Of a stretch of 15,627 bases of DNA, positions 1-6,771 are shown one piece after another. The stretch is from Sphaerulina vaccinii (Eukaryota; Ascomycota; Dothideomycetes; Mycosphaerellales; Mycosphaerellaceae), in the NCBI GenBank assembly GCA_022570795.1, contig JAKUDP010000026.1:1-15627 (forward strand), in the 5' to 3' direction. The notes below the pieces were generated by a model that had not been told where the DNA came from, ran no database searches, and saw nothing but the letters and a program-made list of their open reading frames with translations. The position numbers and the translations under genes are program-made. Within the stretch, counting starts at the first letter, position 1. Each line of letters starts with the position of its first letter.

Positions 1-240
1 AGATGGCGAGGATAGAGCACATCGTAATCTGAGGAGGTTTACAGAGGCGCATATTGTGCCGAAAGTCCTTGGAAACAGGGAGACAAGGTGAAGAGTCTGG
101 GTGGCAGTACATTGTGGTGGGAGGTAAAGGACGGGAAAGCATATGTGCAGCCTGGCGATGTGGAGGTTGAGAGGGTTGTGAGTAGGGTGAATAATGGTGA
201 GGTCTGGATGTTGAAGGGTGTTTTGAACTATGCGAGTTGA
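1..240 (+). pseudogene. 3' end of a fasciclin (FAS1) domain gene, frameshifted, partial at left edge
   Basis: The last quarter of a fungal FAS1-domain protein, a family of secreted or membrane-anchored adhesion-like proteins. Reading from base 2 gives DGEDRAHRNLRRFTEAHIVP, and reading from about base 67 in another frame gives SPWKQGDKVKSLGGSTLWWE and later GDVEVERVVSRVNNGEVWML, ending at TGA 238-240. Together these form the conserved FAS1 C-terminus (H-I-V-P-x-S-P-W, GG-x-T-x-WW, a PGD-x-EV block and NGEV-x-x-L-KGVLNY). The two parts are out of frame. One base appears to be missing in the short A run at 64-66 (CCGAAAGTCC), so translation in the first frame would stop at TGA 89-91. The loss removes about 55 residues of the domain. 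No intron explains the shift because the two halves abut. It could be a real pseudogene or a single-base assembly error; the decayed neighbour at 741-2136 favours real decay. The 5' part lies outside the window. Confidence 0.75.
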
Positions 241-740
241 GGAAGGAACTCTCTTCTCGAATATGAGTTGTGATGAGGACGAAGTGATGATTGATATGAT
301 ACCATGCGGACCTTTTGAAGGCGTTCATGATACACCTGGTACGGGCAGACCAAGGAAGAGGCTGGACAGCCCAACAGACTCCAATATGAGGACGATAAGT
401 GGAAGAGGCATGCTCTTCTACGAGCGTAACACACATGTACTGCAGCCTCGAGATAGCAAGCTTTTCACGATATCTCGCTCCAAGAAGCCCTGCGTCGAAA
501 GCCATTCTGACAGTTCGAATCCATCTCCATGCTCGGGCAACAACCAGGACATTGCACCTAGAAACGCAATCCATGGGAGCGGTTGTATGACCTTTGAGAG
601 AGGATCTCCAGCACTCTATACAAACAGAAAGGTCCTTGGCAACGGGCCGTGTGGTATCCACTTCTGCTGCCTGCTCACACCCAACAACAACTTATCATTT
701 GATTGCCAACCTACTTTCACTTCGCCTACACACCACCACC
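241..740. other. Intergenic stretch with no recognisable gene
   Basis: Between the FAS1 remnant and the F-box-like pseudogene I see no conserved protein, RNA gene or repeat. A + strand open frame crosses it from about 230 to 928. Its composition has no recognisable domain and it runs into the first pseudogene segment in the wrong frame, so I do not call it coding. Confidence 0.5.
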
Positions 741-2136
741 ATGATACAGACACTCCCGAGGAACTCCTCGACCTGTGCTGGTCAAGCTGTGAGGTACCAG
801 GCCCTCCGAGCTCTCCGCCTTTCATCCAGATCAATATCCGCCGGCGCAACGAAAAGGCTTTTGCGACACGTGAAGCTTCTACCCACCGAGGAGAGCGCAG
901 CGAGATGCGCGCAGCTCATGGCACATGAGGACCTGCGACTCATGGTTTTCGAAATGTCTTTCCATACCTCAAAGGACCCCAAACGCGACGAACAAGACGG
1001 AGTAGAAGAGACACGCGAGCTTCCAGAGCAGTTCGAGAAACGCTGCTACGACGTTCACAAATTTCGCAACTGCGCAGTGTGAAAATTTGTTTCTATCCAA
1101 GATGCGCTTCGCCAGACAATGAGTGGTACGGCTGTATCCAGTATGTGGCCGAGCCGGTCGAGTTCACACGAGCTGTAATGACCATGATCCTCGATGGATT
1201 GGACGAAGATGAACGGCCCGTTACTGGCCTCAAGGAGCTTTCGGTCAATCATTTACAGGACATGGCCATCGCCACTACCTCTTCGCGGAGCTTCAAAGCT
1301 GTTCTCTCAAAGCTGAGCACTCTTGACCTGCACATCGCTACCGAGTGCGAAGAAGCCTGTCCGGAGAACTCGATCACCAAGCCGGGCTGCATGACTTCTT
1401 CAACAAAGATTTGAGCAGACTGTGGCTCCAACCTCTGCAGGGTCAACTGACGAGTCTGACGCTCTACGCTGATACTTGCTGGGTCACTTCCCAAGCTGTC
1501 CTCTGGAAGACTTACAATTTCCCAATTTGCGATCTCTGGCGCTCGGGAACTATTCCTTCACCCACGACTCACAACTTGACTGGATCATTTCGCATGGCCA
1601 GACCTTACAATACCTGAGCCTAGATGACTGTCCGATCATACACCATTGCACAATGTATTGTGGCTTCGACAACAACCGTGTTGCACGCACAGCAAAAGAT
1701 TGCAAGAACATCTGGGATAGTGAAGAGATACGTGGAAGTACGAAGCCCGTTGGCATAACTACTTCGAACGTATGCAGACCGGTCTGCCAACGTTGAAGGA
1801 CTTTACTATCGGACACGGCGAGTGAGATCCGTGGCACAATCCCGACGGGCCTATGGTTCGTCGACATCTCCTGAAAACAGAGCTCGTAATCACGAGGTAT
1901 GTGGCGTTCGAAGGAGGGACAGGCCTTCGTCATGGATAGAGCCAAGGAAGGTGACCAAATATGGACATAACAACGAGAGGCGCACTGAGATCGTATACGG
2001 TGGATGTTGGGAGGCCGAACAGCGGCCACATCATCCTGATTGTGATGTGAAAGACCAACTCGCGCTGGACACTCTGCTTCAATTCATCAGAAGGCGGTCG
2101 CTGGACGTATCAATGCTACTGAGGTCGCTAGCATGA
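741..2136 (+). pseudogene. Decayed F-box/LRR-like protein gene
   Basis: Pieces of one protein can be followed across all three + frames. An ATG at 741 begins MIQTLP. The F-box-like core PEELLDL is at 755-775 in the next frame, then QALRALRLSSRS at about 800. Further pieces are HKFRN (about 1056-1070), LRSVKICFYPRCASPDNEWY (1070-1129), GLHDFFNKDLSRLWLQPLQG (from 1385), LEDLQFPNLRSLALGNYSFT and LDDCPIIHH (1503-1650), RWHNYFERMQTGLPTLKDFT (1748-1807), RRHLLKTELVITRYVAF (1856-1906), and TKYGHNNERRTEIVYGGCWE to ALDTLLQFIRRR (about 1950-2096). This is the architecture of a large family of fungal F-box-like proteins with degenerate leucine-rich segments. Joining the pieces needs single-base frame changes near 757, 776, 1069, 1383, 1484, 1680, 1737 and 1918, and one TGA (1823-1825) where the family usually has Trp. 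No GT-AG introns fit at these points. I infer a non-functional copy. Its 3' end abuts the TMF1-like gene on the other strand. Confidence 0.72.
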
Positions 2137-2151
2137 TGATTGGTTGACGCT

Positions 2152-4320
2152 CTAGGCTCGCAGGATTTCGATCGAGGGTGTAGGCGGCATGTCTCCGGAT
2201 TGCTGGAAAGATGAGAGCATCATTGACTCGCGTCTACTCAGTGATGGGGACGGTTCGGTCGGAGTTCCTAGACCATTACCACCACTACGTGCAGAGTTTG
2301 AGCTTGGATGGTGAAGCATGACGGGAGTGTGTCGGCGATGAGCGCTTGATGGCCGCTGGAACTGGTCGATGTGCAGAGCAGAGAGGTCGTGGGAGGCCAG
2401 ACGGGAGAGGTTCTTGCCGCGGATGCTGGTGATGTCTGTCGTCTTTCGGGAGAGTGAGGCTGTGGGCGATTGTACACTTCCGCCGTATTGCGAAGAGTTC
2501 TGCAGTTCTCGTCGTATCTTGAGCTTTTCTTCTTCCAGTCGTGAGGCGAGCTCTGTTTCCCACGAGTTTCGTTGACGCTCCAGGTCAGACTTGATCTCAG
2601 CCTGTGATGTCTCTGCTTGGTCCAGCCTTGTCTGTAAAGTGCCGATCTGCTTCTGCTGGGCTGCGATCTCCTGAGTGAGAGTTTGTAGCTTGTCGGTGGC
2701 GCGCTCGAGCTCTTCTTCGGCCTTTCTCGACTTGATTCCAACATCTCGTGCCCTCTTCCTGACATCGGTCTCACGCTTCACGGCCTCGTCTCTTTCTCTC
2801 TCGAGTGCTGCAACTCTGCCATTCAGAGAAGATTCAATGGTCTCCCAGTTGCCCTTGGCTAGAGCATACTGCTGCTGCAACGTCTCGATCTGTCTCATCA
2901 GCTTGACACTGCCCTCACCATCATTGCCACCTGAAGTCGTGCTGGCTTCTTCCGCTCGGGCACGCATGGCTTCAAACCTCGACTCTAAGCCAGACAGCTC
3001 ACTCTTGAACTCGAGCTCCCGCACGCCGAATCTTTCCTTCTCCCGCTCAGCTTCCTCACGTAGCTTTCTGACCTCGGATGCAGCTCTATCTTCTGCCAAC
3101 TTCTTCTCAATCTGTGCGTCCTCGAGCTCATTCTGCAGATCAGCCATCTTGCGCTTGTCGACTTCTGATGCTTTGTTCACTGCATTCTTTTCTGCAGCGG
3201 CAGCGCGATCGTTGGCCTCCTTGAGCTGTGTTGTCAGACTCCGTATCAGCTCGGCAGCATTCTCGCGATCTACTCTCAACTCCTCAACTTGAACTTCAAT
3301 GGTAGCCATCTGCTTCATCTTCTCTCCAGCTTGCCGTTCAGCACTCTCTGCTTTCCGTAGTTTTGTTTTCAGGTCCGACTCCGACTTCTCCGCACGCTCT
3401 AGCTTTCTCTTGAGGTCTGCAGCAGCCTTGTCATCTTCTGTAGTCTTTGCCCTTAGCTTCTTGATGCTCTGCAATTGCTTTAGCTCATTCTTGCTCAGCT
3501 TCTCTCCCTCTTCCATGAGTAATGCAATCTTTTCGTCTTTCTGCGCCAGCTGCTTTTCCAGGCTCGTGCTCTCCGGCGAAGCGTTGGCCTTCTTTGCAGC
3601 TGCTACAGTCTCCTTGGCCAGATACGTGAGCTTTGCCTGGAGAGCGTCAATCCGTTCCATGTAGGCTTGCATTTCTGCTCTCGTCTGATCGGCAGCAGGG
3701 ACATTTCCTTCTTGGTGAGAGCCATTGGGAGTGTCCAGAGAGGGTCTTGAGGAGGCCACCTCGATTGAGCTTCGCGAGCCGTCGATCGATACTCTGGCAG
3801 GGTTGATAGGAAGCGCAGAACTTGCCAAAGCTACAGGCTGATCGTCCACCACTGCATCATCTTTGCTCTCTTCTTTCACTGCAGCAGTTTCGTCTAGCTC
3901 CTGAAATGTCTCTGCGCCTGCTACCTCCTCTGCTTGGATTGCTATCTCAGGCACAGATCTGGACACCTCATCGCCTCGCCGCGACTCTCCACTTGCTCTC
4001 GGGCTTTCGTTCGCGGGTGTTGCAGGTCTCGACGACTTCTGTGCTGTTGCTTTGGCCAGTCTCTCTGCCAATCGGTCGTTGACTCGCGTCCTTGAGGCAT
4101 CTCGCGACACTGTAGCAGATCCGTTGGCAGCAAGTTTGTTGACATCGGTTCGAGGAGTCGGAGTGGCAGTAGAAGCATTCGATTTGGACTGTGCCGCGCG
4201 TGCTTCTTGGGCAGCAGACGCTTGTTGTTCGTCAGCGAGGATGTTGTCCAGACGCGACTCGAGGTTCGAAAGTGTTCCTGCTAAGAGGCTGCCCCAGCCT
4301 TTCTTCGGCGGTGCGCTCAT
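2152..4320 (-). CDS. TMF1: TMF1/Sgm1-type Golgi coiled-coil protein, C-terminally shortened
   Basis: A 722-residue protein. The N-terminus has the short conserved block KKGWGSLLAGTLSNLESRLD (residues 6-25), a hallmark of fungal TMF1/Sgm1 relatives. A Ser/Ala/Thr-rich linker follows, and then a long coiled coil from about residue 218 to about 620. Its beginning carries the TMF DNA-binding-type signature (KDEKIALLMEEGEKLSKNEL, then QLQSIKKLR, near residues 260-290). The tail from about 620 is Ser/Pro-rich and ends PTPSIEILRA. In the family, TMF proteins are Golgi tethers that bind Rab6/Ypt6 through a C-terminal TMF TATA-binding-type coiled coil. That domain should follow the PTPSIE-like segment but is absent here: the stop TAG (2152-2154) is followed within about 15 bp by the opposing F-box-like pseudogene. 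I chose ATG 4320 because upstream in-frame codons lack another ATG and the conserved N-terminus starts there. It is divergent with VPS37. Confidence 0.85.
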   Translation of the reverse strand: MSAPPKKGWGSLLAGTLSNLESRLDNILADEQQASAAQEARAAQSKSNASTATPTPRTDVNKLAANGSATVSRDASRTRVNDRLAERLAKATAQKSSRPATPANESPRASGESRRGDEVSRSVPEIAIQAEEVAGAETFQELDETAAVKEESKDDAVVDDQPVALASSALPINPARVSIDGSRSSIEVASSRPSLDTPNGSHQEGNVPAADQTRAEMQAYMERIDALQAKLTYLAKETVAAAKKANASPESTSLEKQLAQKDEKIALLMEEGEKLSKNELKQLQSIKKLRAKTTEDDKAAADLKRKLERAEKSESDLKTKLRKAESAERQAGEKMKQMATIEVQVEELRVDRENAAELIRSLTTQLKEANDRAAAAEKNAVNKASEVDKRKMADLQNELEDAQIEKKLAEDRAASEVRKLREEAEREKERFGVRELEFKSELSGLESRFEAMRARAEEASTTSGGNDGEGSVKLMRQIETLQQQYALAKGNWETIESSLNGRVAALERERDEAVKRETDVRKRARDVGIKSRKAEEELERATDKLQTLTQEIAAQQKQIGTLQTRLDQAETSQAEIKSDLERQRNSWETELASRLEEEKLKIRRELQNSSQYGGSVQSPTASLSRKTTDITSIRGKNLSRLASHDLSALHIDQFQRPSSAHRRHTPVMLHHPSSNSARSGGNGLGTPTEPSPSLSRRESMMLSSFQQSGDMPPTPSIEILRA

Positions 4321-4481
4321 CGTTGTCGTCCTCCACTGCAAAGGAGTGAGAAGTCAAGGAGAAGCACAAGCCAAGGCATATGAAAGACAGCTCGCGTGGA
4401 GACTAGCGTGAAAGTATACATCTATCTATATACATATCAACACAGCTCAACTCTCCTTCCACATTGACACCCGTACAAGAA
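4321..4481. promoter_or_regulatory. Divergent promoter between TMF1-like gene and VPS37
   Basis: Only 161 bp separate the two opposing start codons, so both promoters and 5' UTRs must share this stretch. A TA-rich run at about 4414-4438 (TATACATCTATCTATATACA) is the only TATA-like element and faces VPS37 at a plausible distance. On the minus strand a pyrimidine tract ending TTTGCAG lies at about 4336-4350 and could be the acceptor of a 5' UTR intron of the TMF1-like gene, but I see no convincing donor. Confidence 0.45.
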
Positions 4482-5281
4482 ATGTCATACTACGCATCGA
4501 CGCCCCCTCCTCCGCCGCCCAAGCAGCAGTCTGGGCCAAGTACTCCGCTGGCACGAGGAGGCCCGCCACTCCCACCACCTCCGCCAGGCCAACAACAGTA
4601 CTCGAATGAGCCATCTGAGCTCGATGACTGTCAGAACTACCGCCCACAGTCCCACCAGCAGCAGCAGAATGCCCAACCTCCCATCCCAACCATCGAAGGC
4701 CACTGGCTGCCTGAGACGCTCAAGGACAAGTCGTATGTAGTGTGATGCCTACATATATACTACGATCGAATACTGAGCCATAAGCCAGTGTCAACGACCT
4801 CCAAGAGATCCTCAACGCACCGAGTCTCCAGTCCGCCCTTCTAAGCAGTCCTCACACGACTCACCCATCGCTTCCACTATCTGAACAGTACCTCACTCCC
4901 TTGGTACAAGCAAACCTCACAGCTGCGTCCCATCTTTCAGAGACGGAAGCTCGTCTCTCCGAGCTGCGTGCACGCACACAGTCACGTCTCTTAGCACTCC
5001 GTGCATTGGAACAACAACATCGTGGCAAGATTTCGGAAACGGAAGCTGCGTTGAGGGATTTCAGTCCTCAAGCATTATACCAGAGGTTGAATGCTAGCGT
5101 GCAGGAACAGGAGTTACTGCTGAGAGGTTTGGAAGAGAGCTGGCTGGAAGAAGATGGCGTGGCTAGTGAGAGGGAAGTGAGTGACTTTGTCAGACGGGCG
5201 AAGGATGCAAGGAGGGTTGCGTTCTTGAGGAGGGAGAGGAAGAATAGATGGGATGATGGGAGGGTTGGAGGCTGGAGGTGA
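4482..5281 (+). CDS. VPS37: ESCRT-I subunit Vps37 (Mod(r) domain)
   Basis: Two exons, 4482-4732 and 4789-5281, encode 247 residues. The 56-bp intron 4733-4788 has a perfect GTATGT donor, a CTGAG-type branch site (TACTGAG at 4771) and a CAG acceptor. Splicing joins ...LKDKS to VNDLQEILNAPSLQSALLSS in frame. The first 60 or so residues are proline/glutamine-rich (PPPPPP and PPPPPPG runs), then comes a short GHWLPETLKDKS motif, then an all-helical Mod(r)/VPS37 C-terminal domain (about residues 85-235) with the characteristic coiled coil (LSELRARTQSRLLALRALEQ) and the C-terminal helix around FVRRAKDARRVAFLRRERK. Vps37 is the stalk subunit of ESCRT-I with Vps23, Vps28 and Mvb12, sorting ubiquitinated cargo at endosomes. 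The length is normal for a fungal Vps37. ATG 4482 is the first ATG after the promoter, with context AGAAATG. Confidence 0.88.
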
Positions 5282-6167
5282 CCCTCCATCTCTTGCGGGT
5301 GACCAGTCTATGATATGAATGATGCGATGATACGATACGAATCCACGATTGAATGCCATCGAGAGGATATGTGGTGAACGACCGACCGATCGATTCTGAT
5401 CCCATAGCTTCACAACCGTCTCGTATTGGAACTATCGCATTGAACATGCAATAGTACGACGAAACAAGTGTATTGATGCCATAGGGGAAGTGTTAAGGTG
5501 AAGAGAGGGAAGGCACGAACACGACTCAGAATGGAAGGCGCTCGACTTCACCTCATCGCTAAATGAAGAACCATCACACCAACGTTCAACGATAGTGCAT
5601 TGATATCCCAGAATCAGCTGGATCGGTGGGATATCATCGCTGGAGTATACTGGAGTAACCTGGCAGGCTGTTGTCACCTCTTCAGCGGACTATGCGTTGC
5701 TGGTCAACCCTGCTGGAGCATTGTCTACCAATGGATGCGGGCATCAGCGTTCGCGCGCAGGAGCTCGCTGCTTTATGACTGTATCGCACTCTGGCCATGT
5801 TGACGTATGGACCTGCTTGACGAACAGGCAGAACTTATGATAGCATCGCGTCCTTTGGCCTAATGAACATGTAGCCATAGTGTCCATCTTCTTGGATCTA
5901 CTTTCTAGCTGGAGACGAATAGATGTACATGCTGGCCTTCATACCACGACGCACGACTCAACCCACCTCACTTCCCTCGTACATTCGAACGAACCCTTCC
6001 AGTATATCGAAGAGACCAAGAGATCAGCTCCGCAACATTCCACGGCTCCAATTCGGTCATCATGGCAGCTTACGGGCCAGCCCGGTTCTTATTGAGCTCC
6101 ATTTCAAGCTAGCACTTTGAGCTATCATATTCGATCAGAGATGTTCTGCTTTCATCAACCACAACTT
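5282..6167. other. Intergenic region between VPS37 and the tRNA-Arg gene
   Basis: 886 bp without a convincing protein gene. Small open frames have no recognisable content. It presumably contains the VPS37 3' UTR and 3'-end signals. The only clear structure is the inverted repeat at 5601-5636, listed separately. Confidence 0.5.
5601..5636. repeat. Perfect 10-bp inverted repeat (hairpin) with 16-nt loop
   Basis: TGATATCCCA at 5601-5610 is followed by its exact reverse complement TGGGATATCA at 5627-5636, with 16 nt between. As RNA or extruded DNA it would form a 10-bp stem. It lies about 320 bp downstream of VPS37 and about 530 bp upstream of the tRNA gene. Its role is unknown. Confidence 0.6.
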
Positions 6168-6174
6168 GGTCCGT

Positions 6175-6186
6175 TGGCCCAATGGT
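6175..6186 (+). promoter_or_regulatory. Pol III A box of the tRNA gene
   Basis: TTGGCCCAATGG fits the eukaryotic A-box pattern (TRGYNNANNGG-like) at the usual position covering nucleotides 8-19 of the tRNA. It is intact and lies wholly in the first exon. Confidence 0.65.
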
Positions 6187-6189
6187 AAG

Positions 6190-6245
6190 GTAAGATAGTG
6201 TTCGACTCTATCCACCTTAATCTATTCTTGCTAACATTCAACCAG
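6190..6245 (+). other. Spliceosome-type intron 1 of the tRNA gene (56 bp, D stem)
   Basis: Starts GTAAGA and ends CAACCAG, with branch-site consensus TGCTAAC at 6229-6235 (branch A 6234, 11 nt before the acceptor end). It falls between nucleotides 23 and 24 of the tRNA, in the 3' strand of the D stem. Its length matches the VPS37 intron (56 bp) and the kinase intron (54 bp) in this window. The exon junction AAG|G is a common spliceosomal junction. It contains a small stem GATAG (6194-6198)/CTATC (6208-6212) whose loop holds a B-box-like TGTTCGACTCT-overlapping sequence. Confidence 0.8.
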
Positions 6246-6259
6246 GCGTCTGACTACGA

Positions 6260-6276
6260 TTGCAACTAGCGTATCT
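6260..6276 (+). other. Canonical tRNA intron (17 nt) after anticodon position 37
   Basis: The 17 nt TTGCAACTAGCGTATCT sit between nucleotides 37 and 38, the position cut by the tRNA splicing endonuclease (TSEN) in eukaryotes. CGTA (6270-6273) can pair with TACG (6255-6258), which covers the anticodon, as expected for the anticodon-intron pairing of pre-tRNAs. It has no GT..AG ends or branch site, so it differs in kind from the two flanking introns. Confidence 0.8.
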
Positions 6277-6298
6277 ATCAGGAGATTCTGGGTTCGAT

Positions 6299-6355
6299 GT
6301 AAGTACCAAACGAACATGAGTTGACGTGAAAATCATATACTAACCATCATCCTAG
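6299..6355 (+). other. Spliceosome-type intron 3 of the tRNA gene (57 bp, T loop)
   Basis: Starts with GTAAGT and ends ATCCTAG, with a perfect TACTAAC branch site at 6338-6344 (branch A 6343, 12 nt before the end of the acceptor). It lies between nucleotides 59 and 60 of the T loop. The boundaries set by GT-AG are exactly those needed to restore a 7-nt T loop and a perfect CTGGG/CCCAG stem, and no other cut does so. It interrupts the internal B box. Confidence 0.83.
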
Positions 6356-6384
6356 CCCCAGGCGGACCTCAACGAGTGATTATC

Positions 6385-6389
6385 TTTTT
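6385..6389 (+). terminator. Pol III terminator (T5)
   Basis: A run of five T follows the tRNA 3' end by 16 nt. No TTTT occurs inside 6168-6369 including the introns, so a Pol III transcript could span the whole split gene. Confidence 0.6.
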
Positions 6390-6771
6390 GCTCTTGGCTC
6401 GGACCGACCAGTTCTTGTATATTCTGCCTTCGGGTCATGTTCTTTTGCTTCTATGTCGTAGGTTTTCGTTGATGTCGAGTTGTGTTGAAGTGTTGAAAAG
6501 TGGTTGAAATTTTCTTGGCATAACTTGCGGGCTTGAATATGTTAATCGAATATTGATGGCATGCCCATGGAAGCCACTGCAGCCATGCCGACAACTTCAT
6601 ATATTGGTATCTGGAATTGACTGAAGGAAAGAGAGCAGTAAGAAGGTGGTGAGAGCTTCGTTGCTTCTATCGCTAGATCTTTTGGAGAACATCTATCCGG
6701 AGCCAGCGCTATGCAAGGTCCTCAAAAGGAGTCACTACGAAGCACTCAACTCATTCTGCCCACTTGCTTCC
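6390..6771. other. Intergenic region downstream of tRNA and kinase
   Basis: About 380 bp between the Pol III terminator and the stop codon of the kinase, which is on the other strand. It should hold the kinase 3' UTR and poly(A) signals. No further gene or repeat is seen. Confidence 0.5.

Larger units (their letters stand above)
6168..6369 (+). tRNA. tRNA-Arg(ACG) gene interrupted by two spliceosome-type introns plus a canonical tRNA intron
   Basis: Four segments (6168-6189, 6246-6259, 6277-6298, 6356-6368) add up to a 71-nt tRNA plus discriminator T6369. Acceptor stem GGTCCGT (6168-6174) pairs with GCGGACC (6362-6368) over 7 bp with one G-U. U8 and A14, a 3-bp D stem GCC/GGC and the G18-G19 pair are present. 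The anticodon stem is TCTGA/TCAGG and the anticodon loop CTACGAA carries ACG (6256-6258), read as inosine-CG for arginine. The variable region is AGATT, with A15-U48 possible. The T arm is CTGGG-TTCGATC-CCCAG, a perfect 5-bp stem and 7-nt loop. The layout matches yeast tRNA-Arg(ACG) as I recall it. As DNA the gene is split in the D stem, the anticodon loop and the T loop. A run of five T lies 16 nt downstream and there is no TTTT inside, both as expected for a Pol III unit. U73 is an unusual discriminator for tRNA-Arg. Whether it is expressed cannot be told from sequence. Confidence 0.88.

Noticed and set aside
230..928. 232-codon + strand open frame as a protein gene
   Set aside because: It starts inside the FAS1 end, has no recognisable domain, and overlaps the pseudogene mostly out of its frame; only PEELLDL belongs to that gene.
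594..1082. Intact 162-codon gene in the F-box-like region
   Set aside because: It is one frame piece of the longer pseudogene: its F-box core lies in another frame and the protein continues in a different frame after 1070.
1550..2029. Minus-strand open frame of 159 codons as the missing TMF1 C-terminus
   Set aside because: It is antisense to recognisable F-box-like pseudogene segments, shows no coiled-coil or TMF domain pattern, and cannot be joined by a convincing donor upstream.
2675..3664. Long Ser-rich + strand open frames opposite the TMF1-like gene
   Set aside because: They are antisense shadows of the coiled coil; Glu/Lys/Arg/Ala-rich sense codons give Ser/Leu/Phe-rich antisense frames.
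6190..6245. A second, nested tRNA suggested by the GTTCGACTC motif in intron 1
   Set aside because: There is only a B-box-like loop in a 5-bp stem; no acceptor stem, D arm or anticodon arm accompanies it.
6190..6355. Archaeal-type (bulge-helix-bulge) or self-splicing introns in the tRNA
   Set aside because: Fungal TSEN cuts at the fixed 37/38 site. The two odd insertions have clear donor, branch and acceptor consensus instead, and at 56-57 bp are far too short for group I or II introns.
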